Below are positions 30,440 through 42,590 of a stretch of 64,000 nucleotides of DNA, in pieces. A model generated the notes under the pieces. That model saw nothing but the letters and a program-made list of their open reading frames with translations, ran no database searches and was not told the origin of the DNA. Within the stretch, counting starts at the first letter, position 1. Each line of letters starts with the position of its first letter. A program made the translations under genes and the position numbers. The stretch is from Thalassotalea fonticola (lineage in GTDB: Bacteria > Pseudomonadota > Gammaproteobacteria > Enterobacterales > Alteromonadaceae), in the NCBI RefSeq assembly GCF_032911225.1, contig NZ_CP136600.1:868001-932000 (forward strand), written 5' to 3'.

Positions 30440-31102
30440 TTAAAGGATTCGGTATTCACCAGGTTGTAAATCACTTAATGTATATTTACCAATAGAGTAG
30501 CGTATTAATCGTAAAGTAGGGTGACCAATATGAGCGGTCATCCGGCGAACCTGTCTATTTTTGCCTTCACTAATGATAATTTCTAGCCAAGTTGTCGGGA
30601 TATTTTTACGCTCTCTGATCGGCGGTATTCGTTGCCAAACCTTAGGTTCATCAATTACTTTAACTTTAGCTGGTTTAGTAAGCCCATCTTTTAGTTTCAC
30701 CCCTGATATTAAAGACTTAATCGCCTCAAAACTAGGTTCACCTTCAACTTGTACCCAGTAAACCTTGCTTTTATTGTTTTTTGGATTAGCGAGTTGATGT
30801 TGTAATTTACCATCGTTGGTTAACACCAATAAACCTTCAGAATCCTTATCTAACCTACCAGCTGCATACACATGCGGTACATCGATAAAATCTTTTAATG
30901 TTTTGCGTTTTTGGTCATCGGTAAATTGAGTCAGAACATCAAAGGGCTTATTGAAAATCAGTACTTTTGTTGGGCCTGTATCAGGTTTGTCCGGCTTTAT
31001 TTTTCTATAAGCTTTACTAGCCAAACCCAGAGGCTTTTGTCGGTGTTGTTTGGTTTTCGTTCCATGTCGGTTTTGACCACTTTTATCAACTAAATTAGAC
31101 AA
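30440..31102 (-). CDS. rluE: 23S rRNA pseudouridine synthase RluE
   Basis: A 220-residue enzyme of the RsuA/RluB/E/F family without an S4 domain. It has a catalytic Asp in [19 protein letters not shown] near 83-101 and the C-terminal [21 protein letters not shown]. coli RluE modifies U2457 of 23S rRNA. A basic N-terminal extension of about 40 residues ([17 protein letters not shown]) may assist RNA binding. It is divergent from icd, as in E. coli. Confidence 0.93.
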   Translation of the reverse strand: MSNLVDKSGQNRHGTKTKQHRQKPLGLASKAYRKIKPDKPDTGPTKVLIFNKPFDVLTQFTDDQKRKTLKDFIDVPHVYAAGRLDKDSEGLLVLTNDGKLQHQLANPKNNKSKVYWVQVEGEPSFEAIKSLISGVKLKDGLTKPAKVKVIDEPKVWQRIPPIRERKNIPTTWLEIIISEGKNRQVRRMTAHIGHPTLRLIRYSIGKYTLSDLQPGEYRIL

Positions 31103-31291
31103 TTACATACTCTCATTATCAATGCATCTGGATTTTAAAAATTTGGTAGTTATTAAATAAATACCAAGTATAAATTACATGAATGGTATATACCCTGTAG
31201 TCGACTATTTTAATCAATTACATGCTGATATACTACCGCCCGATCAGAAATACCCTCGTGTTCGTTGTTATTTTTTAATTTATTTTAATAA

Positions 31292-33583
<2,292 letters not shown>

Positions 33584-33596
33584 TTCGCTTTTTTAA

Positions 33597-33694
33597 CGCG
33601 CGAATACAAATCGTATAAATAGATTTCTATGCGAAGCATTCATTCACGCCAACCAGGTTTTCAATAATTTGGTTGGTCCGAATTTATTCGGACG
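33597..33694. repeat. Palindromic repeat, copy A
   Basis: The parts GTCCGAATTTATTCGGAC (33676-33693, perfect palindrome), TTGGTTGG and CACGCCAACCAG match copy B (39503-39567) on the opposite strand. The outer GCGCGAATA block is separated from the rest here by about 35 extra bases. Confidence 0.75.
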
Positions 33695-33721
33695 TTGTTT
33701 GCATTTATATTTTACAGACAC

Positions 33722-33752
33722 AAAAAAAAACACCTACGGGTGTTTTTTTGTT
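33722..33752. terminator. Bidirectional terminator between icd and cspD
   Basis: The hairpin AAAACACC-TACG-GGTGTTTT has long A and T runs on either side and lies between convergent genes. Confidence 0.9.
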
Positions 33753-33769
33753 TTACACATCTTTATGTG

Positions 33770-33982
33770 TTATTCGCAGTCTGTCGGTTTTATACTTGCT
33801 GCATGGTGACCCTTGGGACCCTGATTTAGCTCGTAATCAACGTGTTGACCGGCCTTTAACGTTCGGTATCCATCCATAACAATTGTTGAGTAGTGAGCAA
33901 ATATATCTTCACCACCTTCTTCAGGACATATAAAACCAAAACCTTTGGCGTTGTTAAACCATTTCACTGTACCGTTTGCCAT
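33770..33982 (-). CDS. cspD: Cold-shock-domain protein CspD
   Basis: A 70-residue single cold-shock domain. It has RNP1 KGFGFI and RNP2 DIFAHYS, with the CspD-type C-terminal half (YRTLKAGQHVDYELNQGPKG). It binds single-stranded nucleic acid; E. coli CspD slows DNA replication in stationary phase. The ATG at 33982 follows GAAGGAAG and gives the family N-terminus MANGTVKWFN; the frame is open 19 codons further but that part is not coding. Divergent from clpS, as in E. coli. Confidence 0.94.
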   Translation of the reverse strand: MANGTVKWFNNAKGFGFICPEEGGEDIFAHYSTIVMDGYRTLKAGQHVDYELNQGPKGHHAASIKPTDCE

Positions 33983-34222
33983 ATTTCTAACTTCCTTCTT
34001 TATGAATCGGTATTTTGTTATATTTACTGGCCTAAGCATGATTAAATATTAATTCACACTTCGTTTTTCATTCTTTGCAATAAATACGAACAATTTGTGT
34101 CTAAAAATTAGTCACTTATAAAAATTTAGATAATTTTGTAGAATAGTCAAGTTAAATCGTTGGTTATTTTTGCATTTTTTTTACAAAAAGAGTTCTACAG
34201 ATCGTAAAGATAAGGCTATTAT

Positions 34223-34549
34223 TTGAGTATGGGTAAGACGAGAGAAGAGATCGAGGGCGATCTTAAAACGCTTGAAGTTGAAAAAGAAAAATTTAAGCGT
34301 CCATCCATGTATCGGGTGATTTTATTAAATGATGATTACACCCCAATGGATTTTGTTGTTGAAATATTAAGTAAGTTTTTTGGCATGAATAGTGATCAGG
34401 CAACTGACATCATGCTGACAATCCATTATAAAGGTAAAGCAAGTTGCGGTATTTTCAGTGCTGAAGTTGCTGAAACAAAAGTTGATTTGGTGTGTCGATA
34501 TGCTCGTGAACATCAACATCCGTTAATGTGTACCATGGAAAAGGTATAG
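34223..34549 (+). CDS. clpS: ATP-dependent Clp protease adaptor ClpS
   Basis: A 108-residue adaptor that hands proteins with destabilising N-terminal residues to ClpA. Conserved segments are [19 protein letters not shown] (hydrophobic N-degron pocket) and [20 protein letters not shown]. The start is probably TTG 34223, because AAGG lies seven bases before it; an ATG two codons later is the alternative. It is followed after 85 bases by clpA. Confidence 0.96.
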   Translation: MSMGKTREEIEGDLKTLEVEKEKFKRPSMYRVILLNDDYTPMDFVVEILSKFFGMNSDQATDIMLTIHYKGKASCGIFSAEVAETKVDLVCRYAREHQHPLMCTMEKV

Positions 34550-34634
34550 CGAAGACAAAAATAGTTTTAAAAATATATTGGTTTTTTCCCGTGTTAGTAC
34601 TAGTTTAGAAGTATAGAGTGTCAGGAGTGTGCCT

Positions 34635-36899
34635 ATGTTGAATAAAGATTTGGAAATCTCGTTAAATTTAGCTTTTCGTCAGGCGAAAGATTCTCGCCAT
34701 GAATTTATGACGGTAGAGCATTTGTTGTTAGCACTATTAGAAAACCCGGAAGCGGTTGATGCTATAAATGCTTGTGGTGGTGACATCAACAAGTTAAAAA
34801 TGGAAATTCTAAACTTTATTGGTGAAACCACCCCGGTAATTCCACATGGTGATGAAGACAGAGAGACACAACCTACATTAGGGTTTCAACGTGTTTTACA
34901 ACGTGCAGTATTTCATGTGCAATCTTCTGGTAAAACCGAAGTTAATGGCGCCAATGTATTGGTCGCGATTTTCAGTGAACAAGAATCACAAGCGGCATAT
35001 TTCCTGAAAAAATCGGATATTACTCGTCTAGATATTGTGAATTATATTTCGCACGGTATTGCTAAGAATCTACAACCTGAAGAAATTAATCCAAGTCTAG
35101 AGCAACCGGTAACCGCTGAAGATGATTCTAAGAACCTTGATGCCTATGCTGATAATTTAAATGTATTGGCCGCTAAAGGTGAAATTGATCCGATGATCGG
35201 TCGAGCAAATGAACTAAACCGGGCTGTTCAGGTATTAAGTCGTCGCCGGAAAAATAACCCCTTGTTTGTTGGTGAGGCAGGTGTTGGTAAAACGGCAATA
35301 GCTGAAGGGTTAGCTAAATTAATTGTTGAAAACAAAGCGCCTGACGTATTGGCTGACGCAACCATCTATTCATTAGATATGGGCGCATTACTTGCCGGTA
35401 CTAAGTATCGAGGTGATTTTGAGAAACGTTTTAAAGCATTATTAAAAGAATTACAAAAAGATAAACACGCCATTTTATTTATAGATGAAATCCATACCAT
35501 TATTGGCGCAGGAGCTGCATCTGGTGGCATGATGGACGCGTCTAATCTAATCAAACCGTTATTATCATCTGGTAAGTTGCGCTGTATGGGCTCAACCACA
35601 TTCCAAGAATTTAAAACTATTTTTGAAAAAGACCGTGCTTTGGCTCGTCGTTTCCAAAAAATTGATATTCATGAGCCTAGCATCGATGAAACGACTAAGA
35701 TTCTCATGGGCTTAAAAGATAAATATGAACAACATCATAGCGTTAAGTATTCAAACAAAGCATTAAGAGCGGCAGCAGAGCTTTCTGCAAAATACATTAA
35801 TGACAGGTTCTTACCAGACAAGGCCATAGATGTTATTGATGAAGCCGGTGCAAAGCAGCAGCTTGTAGAAGTAAAAAAACGTAAAAAAGTGATAAACATC
35901 GGTGATATTGAAGCGATTGTTGCCAGTATAGCGCGGATCCCTGAAAAGTCGGTTTCATCAACTGAAAAAGATAACTTGATGAACATTGACCGTAATTTAA
36001 AAATGGTGGTATTTGGCCAAGACGAAGCTATTGATGGCTTAACCTCGGTGATCAGACTAAGTAGAGCAGGACTTGGCGCTGATGAAAAGCCAATCGGTTC
36101 ATTTTTATTCTCAGGCCCTACTGGGGTTGGTAAAACTGAGGTAACGCAGCAATTGGCCAAACAACTAGGCGTTGAGCTATTACGCTTTGATATGTCTGAA
36201 TACATGGAAAAACATGCGGTTAGTCGTTTAATTGGTGCACCTCCTGGTTATGTTGGTTTTGAGCAGGGTGGTTTATTAACTGATTCAGTAATAAAACACC
36301 CTCATTCTGTGGTTTTACTTGATGAAATTGAAAAGGCTCATTCTGATATTTACAATATTTTGTTGCAAGTAATGGACCACGGTACTTTAACTGATAATAA
36401 TGGTCGTAAAGCTGATTTTAGAAATGTTGTTTTAGTGTTAACAACTAATGCTGGTGTACAAGAAACACAACGTCAATCTATTGGTTTTAAGCAGCAAGAC
36501 CATAGTCACGATGCGATGAGTGAAATTAACCGAGTTTTTTCGCCTGAATTTAGAAATCGACTTGACTCAATAATTTGGTTTAACCATTTAGAAAATGAAG
36601 TGGTGGAGCAGGTTGTTGACAAATTTATTGTTGAATTACAAGTACAACTAGATGGCAAAGGTGTTTCTTTAGAAATGTCAAAAGAGGCGAGAACATGGTT
36701 GGCCAATCATGGTTACGATAAATCAATGGGGGCTCGGCCTATGGCTAGACTCATTCAAGAGAAGTTGAAAAAGCCGTTGGCAAATGAACTTCTGTTTGGT
36801 GATTTAATGCAAGGTGGTGTTGCTAAAGTCGGTGTAAACAAAAAATCAGACAGTCTGGATATCACTGTAGAACCTAAAAAAGAACTTGTTTCACATTAA
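34635..36899 (+). CDS. clpA: Clp protease ATP-binding subunit ClpA
   Basis: A 754-residue Hsp100 unfoldase that feeds substrates to ClpP. The N-domain (~1-140) binds ClpS. The first AAA+ module has Walker A GEAGVGKT at 213-220 and Walker B ILFIDEIHT. The second has Walker A GPTGVGKT at 494-501 and VVLLDEIEKAH. The ClpP-docking loop region near 615 contains QSIGFKQQ, an IGF/L-type loop. ATG 34635 (MLNKDLEISLN) is chosen over in-frame GTG 34629, because AGGAG lies seven bases before the ATG. Confidence 0.97.
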   Translation: MLNKDLEISLNLAFRQAKDSRHEFMTVEHLLLALLENPEAVDAINACGGDINKLKMEILNFIGETTPVIPHGDEDRETQPTLGFQRVLQRAVFHVQSSGKTEVNGANVLVAIFSEQESQAAYFLKKSDITRLDIVNYISHGIAKNLQPEEINPSLEQPVTAEDDSKNLDAYADNLNVLAAKGEIDPMIGRANELNRAVQVLSRRRKNNPLFVGEAGVGKTAIAEGLAKLIVENKAPDVLADATIYSLDMGALLAGTKYRGDFEKRFKALLKELQKDKHAILFIDEIHTIIGAGAASGGMMDASNLIKPLLSSGKLRCMGSTTFQEFKTIFEKDRALARRFQKIDIHEPSIDETTKILMGLKDKYEQHHSVKYSNKALRAAAELSAKYINDRFLPDKAIDVIDEAGAKQQLVEVKKRKKVINIGDIEAIVASIARIPEKSVSSTEKDNLMNIDRNLKMVVFGQDEAIDGLTSVIRLSRAGLGADEKPIGSFLFSGPTGVGKTEVTQQLAKQLGVELLRFDMSEYMEKHAVSRLIGAPPGYVGFEQGGLLTDSVIKHPHSVVLLDEIEKAHSDIYNILLQVMDHGTLTDNNGRKADFRNVVLVLTTNAGVQETQRQSIGFKQQDHSHDAMSEINRVFSPEFRNRLDSIIWFNHLENEVVEQVVDKFIVELQVQLDGKGVSLEMSKEARTWLANHGYDKSMGARPMARLIQEKLKKPLANELLFGDLMQGGVAKVGVNKKSDSLDITVEPKKELVSH

Positions 36900-36911
36900 T
36901 AGTTAAATTAT

Positions 36912-36954
36912 CGTCCGAATAAATTTAGACCGACCATTGGTTGGTCTATTAACC
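36912..36954. repeat. Palindromic repeat, copy C (degenerate)
   Basis: GTCCGAATAAATTTAGACC is followed by an inverted pair GACCGACCA/TGGTTGGTC. It is the same layout as copies A and B but with diverged second halves of each palindrome. It lies right after the clpA stop and may also act as its terminator. Confidence 0.65.
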
Positions 36955-36962
36955 TTCTTTAG

Positions 36963-38072
36963 CTAGTTGTTTGATATTTTAGTTAATAAAAATTCAGATA
37001 GCTCTGCGGCAACCGCTAATGTTTGTTGTGAGCTTTTAATACCTTCACCGCTTGTATCGGTAAACGGGGCTATTTCCATCATATCGGCGCCAGTTATTGG
37101 ATACTTGGCTGATAATGCTTTTAAGACATTCATAGCTTCACTTGGTGTCAGCCCGTCAGGCTCTGGCGTGCCAGTAGCTGAAACAAAACTCGAATCAATG
37201 GCATCTATGTCAAAACTCACATAAAGCTCATCAATTTCCTCCTCATCCAATTGCAGTAATATTGTGTTAATAATATGTTCAACGCCAAGTTCTTGTACTT
37301 CATTAGCCCAATGCTGGGTAACACCAAATTCATTCTCCCAATGTGATTTTGGTTTACCACTAGAGCGAATACCTATTTGAATTAAATGTGAAGGACTGTG
37401 CAAGTATTTCAAAATATGAGTGCACCAAGAGCCAAAACACAAATCAATACCAAGACGCTCTACTAATAAATCGGTGTGCGCATCAAAATGAATAATGGCC
37501 ACCTTTTTGCCTTGTTGTTGTTTCGCTTTAAGGTACGCTTTTGTTAATGGATAACTTATAGAGTGATCGCCGCCAATACCAAATAAGCCTTTTTGGGGGT
37601 AGGCAGCATAAAAGACATCAGCGACCAGTTCAGTGATAGATAAAGGACTGACCGGGTATTTGGCCGTATCATCTTGATAAAAGGCATTACGACAATTACT
37701 GATAGTGGCTTGATTCAAGTATTTGTCGTGTAATAAGTGTGGGTTGACTCTGACATCGCCAATATCAAAGTAACTAAGCTCTTTGGCCTTTTCGTGCAAC
37801 GTAGCTCGTAAAAATAGTGGCCCCCAGTTTGCACCTCTTAAAATGCCGCCGCCACAATCAGAAGCTATGCCAAGCATAACTGCATTATCGCTATTCGGTA
37901 AACTTGCAAGGGATTGTTTCCAGGCTGAGTTAACTTGCTCAGTACCAGGGTAAATGCTTTGTTGGAGTTGTTGCTTGCGCTCTTTTGCCGTATTTACCGT
38001 ATAAACACCGTCGCCGGGAGGACATAAACATGCTTTGACCGTTGTTAGTAAATTATCTTGTAATTTATTCAT
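36963..38072 (-). CDS. Arginase/agmatinase/formimidoylglutamase family hydrolase
   Basis: A 369-residue ureohydrolase-fold protein. All dimanganese ligand motifs are present: GGDHS near 167, HFDAHTD near 196 and SFDIDAID near 265, followed by PEPDGLTPSEA. An N-terminal extension of about 55 residues precedes the domain. The substrate (formimidoylglutamate, guanidino compound or other) cannot be settled; no hut or arginine-degradation genes are adjacent. It sits with the next MFS gene between clpA and infA, a place where enterobacteria have only a tRNA gene, so it looks like an insertion. Confidence 0.87.
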   Translation of the reverse strand: MNKLQDNLLTTVKACLCPPGDGVYTVNTAKERKQQLQQSIYPGTEQVNSAWKQSLASLPNSDNAVMLGIASDCGGGILRGANWGPLFLRATLHEKAKELSYFDIGDVRVNPHLLHDKYLNQATISNCRNAFYQDDTAKYPVSPLSITELVADVFYAAYPQKGLFGIGGDHSISYPLTKAYLKAKQQQGKKVAIIHFDAHTDLLVERLGIDLCFGSWCTHILKYLHSPSHLIQIGIRSSGKPKSHWENEFGVTQHWANEVQELGVEHIINTILLQLDEEEIDELYVSFDIDAIDSSFVSATGTPEPDGLTPSEAMNVLKALSAKYPITGADMMEIAPFTDTSGEGIKSSQQTLAVAAELSEFLLTKISNN

Positions 38073-38259
38073 AATGAACTCCGTGATTTAATATTCATTA
38101 ATATTAGGCTATCTGAAATTTAATTCATCCATAGCTCATTTTATCAACGCTTATTATTCAAATAATGTTCACATAACCTGCTTGTTAACTATTGTAATTA
38201 ATGAATTACGAGAAGCTTTTACTATATAATAAAGCATATTTTTATCTTCAGGTTATTTC

Positions 38260-39438
38260 ATGCAAAAACTTAAAATGCTACCAGTATTAATGTTAATGGT
38301 TATATTCAGTCCACTAGCTATTGATATCTTTTTACCTGCATTACCGCTGATGGCAGATAATTTTTCTGTTTCATTACCGACCATGCAATGGAGCATTTCA
38401 ATATTCATGTTAAGCATGGGAATAGGGCAATTATTTACTGGCCCATTAACCGATAAATATGGCCGTAAACCGATAGCACTCGTAGGTATCGTTATATATG
38501 CTTTATCCTCATTATTAACTGTTTATGCTGCATCTATTGAATTACATCTTATATCGCGATTGCTGCAAGGTTTTGGGACATGTGCTGTTGCCGTTGCTGC
38601 ATTTTCGGTGGTCAGAGACAAGTTTGATGCCATTCAAAGTGGCATCATGTATAGCTATTTAAATGGCTTGATTTGCTGCATACCAGCGTTAGCACCGATT
38701 TTAGGGAGTTGGTTGACTCAAACATTTAACTGGCAAAGTAACTTTGTGTTTTTAATTTTATACGCTGTTGTTGCAGGGTTTCTAGTAGCATATTATTTAA
38801 CAGAAACGAATCAAACGACTGTTGAACAAAGACGTTTAATCAACCCATTTAAAATATCCCGTTATAAAAGTGTCATTACCAACAAGGTGTTTTTATTTCA
38901 TGGTGTTGTCGTAATGATTGCTATGGGAGTAATTCTTGCCTATGTAAGTAGTTCTCCTGCGTGGTTAATGGTTGAGCTTAAATTAAACCAAAATGAATTT
39001 GTATTTTGGTTTAGTCTTAATGCGGTAATTAATATAATTGCTTGCGTTACCGCACCTAAAATATTAATTCGAAAAGGAGCTGCCAGAACTATTAGTATAG
39101 GATTGATAACATTATTTAGTGGTGGTTTGTTAATGTTAGTTTTACAACCTTTACATACACCTATCGCTTTTATGTTTCCAGTAATGTTGAGTTCAATTGG
39201 ATTTTCTCTGGTAATGGGAACATGTGCAGGACAAGCATTAGCAGCATTTGGTGATAAAGCTGGAACGGCCTCTGCGTTACTTGGTTTTTTACAAATGAGT
39301 GGTGCAGCGTTGTTAGCGGGTGTAGTTCAAATGCTACCAATTAGTATCAGTGAACAAATTTCATTACTTATGTTGATGTTTGCTCCCTTGATGTATATTT
39401 GGTTCTCTAAAAAAGGTAGGCAGACAGTTCTGGTTTAA
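38260..39438 (+). CDS. Bcr/CflA-family MFS multidrug efflux transporter
   Basis: A 392-residue inner-membrane protein with 12 predicted helices. The Bcr/CflA start PLAIDIFLPALPLMADNF and MFS motif A-like LTDKYGRKP near 67 are clear. The C-terminal half contains MGTCAGQALAAFGDKAGTASALLG, typical of this group. These are proton-driven exporters of drugs, and in some cases dipeptides or cysteine; the substrate here is unknown. It is divergent from the arginase-family gene (187-base gap) and is the second gene of the clpA-infA insertion. Confidence 0.9.
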   Translation: MQKLKMLPVLMLMVIFSPLAIDIFLPALPLMADNFSVSLPTMQWSISIFMLSMGIGQLFTGPLTDKYGRKPIALVGIVIYALSSLLTVYAASIELHLISRLLQGFGTCAVAVAAFSVVRDKFDAIQSGIMYSYLNGLICCIPALAPILGSWLTQTFNWQSNFVFLILYAVVAGFLVAYYLTETNQTTVEQRRLINPFKISRYKSVITNKVFLFHGVVVMIAMGVILAYVSSSPAWLMVELKLNQNEFVFWFSLNAVINIIACVTAPKILIRKGAARTISIGLITLFSGGLLMLVLQPLHTPIAFMFPVMLSSIGFSLVMGTCAGQALAAFGDKAGTASALLGFLQMSGAALLAGVVQMLPISISEQISLLMLMFAPLMYIWFSKKGRQTVLV

Positions 39439-39502
39439 TGTTTAAACAGTACAAACTTAGACAAATTATTTGACTTGGGATAAGTTTCGCTTCGTGAATG
39501 AC

Positions 39503-39567
39503 GTCCGAATAAATTCGGACCAACCACTGGTATAGAAATTCTGGTTGGCGTGAATTTATTCGCGCGC
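39503..39567. repeat. Palindromic repeat, copy B (most complete)
   Basis: The order is a perfect palindrome GTCCGAATAAATTCGGAC (39503-39520), CCAACCA, a short centre, CTGGTTGG, then GCGTGAATTTATTCGCGC. The inner CCAACCA/TGGTTGG pair closes a cruciform with an extra hairpin at each end. It is inverted with respect to copy A and in the same orientation as copy C. Confidence 0.8.
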
Positions 39568-39572
39568 TATCA

Positions 39573-39608
39573 AAAAAAAGCCCTGCTAAACTTAGCAGGG
39601 CTTTTAAA
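39573..39608. terminator. Bidirectional terminator between the MFS gene and infA
   Basis: The hairpin AAGCCCTGCTAA/TTAGCAGGGCTT has A and T runs at its sides and lies between convergent genes. Confidence 0.9.
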
Positions 39609-39667
39609 TTCTTATATGTTTCATAAGATAATCGGTTAATGATAACCGATCACCTTTAAAGTAACTA

Positions 39668-39892
<225 letters not shown>

Positions 39893-39971
39893 TTAAACCT
39901 CTATAAATTGTACTATAAAATTTTGCTGCCGAGATAATGCCGAAAAGTGGAGTGATTGTAAAGATAAACCA

Positions 39972-40724
39972 CTATTTTTTTGGATGTTTTTGCAAATTTG
40001 AATCTAGCGATTGCTTGTTTGCTGTGCGTTGCCATTTATCATCTTGGAGACGTTCGTGTGGGAAGTATTGATTTTTGTAGTTCATTTTCGCGCATTGATC
40101 AATTTGATAGCCCAAATAGAGAAATTCTTTATGCATTTTTTTGCTTAATTCTATTTGTTTTAATATGGAAAATTTACCTAATGAACGTTTAGATAAATCT
40201 GGATCAAAAAATGTGTACAACGCGGATAGGGCGGAAGGTAAATTGTCACATACGGCGACAGAAACGAGTTCTTCTGCTAAGTACAACTCTAAAAATAGTT
40301 GATCTACTCGTGAACTAAAAATAAAGTTTTCGTATTGTTCGAAGTTAGCCGGATACATAGCGCCATCTTTATGCACATTATCAATGTAGCGCTGATACAG
40401 ATTAAAATACTCTGGACGGGGGGAGCTAACTACTCGTACAGTTAAATCTTTATTCATTGAATTAATGCGCTTTTGGCTCTTAGAAGGGGAAAAATCATTA
40501 ACGGGTAAACGAATAGATTCACAACTTTTACAATGTTCACAATGGGGGCGATACACTTGTTCACCACTACGACGAAAACCAGCTAATAGTAGGCGTTCAT
40601 AGTTTTCACTGTTTAACTCTTCAACATTTGTTACAACAATTAAGCGCTCTTTTTCGGTCATTAAATAATTGCATGGAAATGTTTTGGTTAAGCCAAACTG
40701 AAAATATTTTTTAGGTTCGTTCAC
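39972..40724 (-). CDS. bpt: Aspartate/glutamate leucyltransferase (Bpt/Ate)
   Basis: A 250-residue aminoacyl-tRNA-protein transferase that adds leucine to N-terminal Asp or Glu and so creates a ClpS-ClpA degron. The N-terminal segment has KTFPCNYL and the cysteine cluster YRPHCEHCKSCESIRLPV. The C-terminal domain has LSALYTFFDPDLSKRSLG and LGYQI. GTG 40724 overlaps the aat stop as GTGA and is the likely start; an in-frame TTG at 40748 would add eight residues. It forms an operon with aat. Confidence 0.94.
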   Translation of the reverse strand: MNEPKKYFQFGLTKTFPCNYLMTEKERLIVVTNVEELNSENYERLLLAGFRRSGEQVYRPHCEHCKSCESIRLPVNDFSPSKSQKRINSMNKDLTVRVVSSPRPEYFNLYQRYIDNVHKDGAMYPANFEQYENFIFSSRVDQLFLELYLAEELVSVAVCDNLPSALSALYTFFDPDLSKRSLGKFSILKQIELSKKMHKEFLYLGYQIDQCAKMNYKNQYFPHERLQDDKWQRTANKQSLDSNLQKHPKK

Positions 40725-41428
40725 TCGCTTAGCTCTCTTTGTTGCCAAAATCTATTTTCAACAGGGCGGTTTAATTCATTGCTTTTTAATTGCAGAAACT
40801 CATCTCTAGTTATTTCAATCGCGCCCATACTTTCTAAAAATGGGTTTTGAATTTGACAATCAATAAACTGTACCCCTATTAAGTTTAGCAAATTAATGAG
40901 TGAAACAAGCGCAATTTTAGAAGCATTTGTTTGTGTATAAAACATTGACTCACCACTAAAAAAACCGTTTATGGCTACCCCATACAATCCGCCAACCAAT
41001 TCTTCGTTTTTCCACACCTCTATTGAATGAGCAAAACCCTGCTGGTGCAATACTTTATAAGCATTAATCATGTCTGGAAGGATCCAGGTGTCGTCGCTTC
41101 TAAAAGGAGCGTCTGCACATATATCAATGACTTGGTTAAAACAGTTATTTACTGTGATTTTGTAAGGAGACTTATTGATAAATTTTTTTAAACTGCGGTT
41201 GATTTTTAAATCTGCAACTTTTAGTACTGCTCTTGGGTTGGGAGACCACCATAACAACGGATCGCCATCATTAAACCAGGGGAAGATGCCATTCGTGTAG
41301 GCTTGAATTAATCGCTGTGGAGATAAGTCACCGCCCATGGCAATTAATCCGTTAGGATCGTTAAGGGCAAATTGGTGTGGGGGAAAGGCCAGCTCTTTAT
41401 CATCTAACGTGTAAAGAAACTGGCTCAT
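40721..41428 (-). CDS. aat: Leucyl/phenylalanyl-tRNA-protein transferase
   Basis: A 235-residue cytosolic enzyme that attaches Leu or Phe to proteins with N-terminal Lys or Arg, making ClpS-recognised N-degrons. It has the family pattern GLIAMGGDLSPQRLIQAYTN, GIFPWFNDGDPLLWWSPNPR and GLYGVAINGFFSGESMFY. It overlaps bpt and lies 15 bases downstream of trxB, probably co-transcribed. Confidence 0.97.
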   Translation of the reverse strand: MSQFLYTLDDKELAFPPHQFALNDPNGLIAMGGDLSPQRLIQAYTNGIFPWFNDGDPLLWWSPNPRAVLKVADLKINRSLKKFINKSPYKITVNNCFNQVIDICADAPFRSDDTWILPDMINAYKVLHQQGFAHSIEVWKNEELVGGLYGVAINGFFSGESMFYTQTNASKIALVSLINLLNLIGVQFIDCQIQNPFLESMGAIEITRDEFLQLKSNELNRPVENRFWQQRELSE

Positions 41429-41443
41429 AGTATTGTGCTTTGG

Positions 41444-42442
<999 letters not shown>

Positions 42443-42502
42443 CTATTGATTCATTATTTATTATTGATTGGGATGATAGGCAATTAATGCAAGGGCATCA
42501 AC

Positions 42503-42536
42503 AAAAAAAACGCAGTCATTAATGACTGCGTTTCTT
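42503..42536 (-). terminator. Intrinsic terminator after ald
   Basis: AACGCAGTCATT/AATGACTGCGTT is followed on the minus strand by a run of eight T, downstream of the ald stop. Confidence 0.9.
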
Positions 42537-42590
42537 ATTAAGTTGGTTTTTGTAAACTAAGCGGTACTTAGAATATACTAATCGAGTAAA

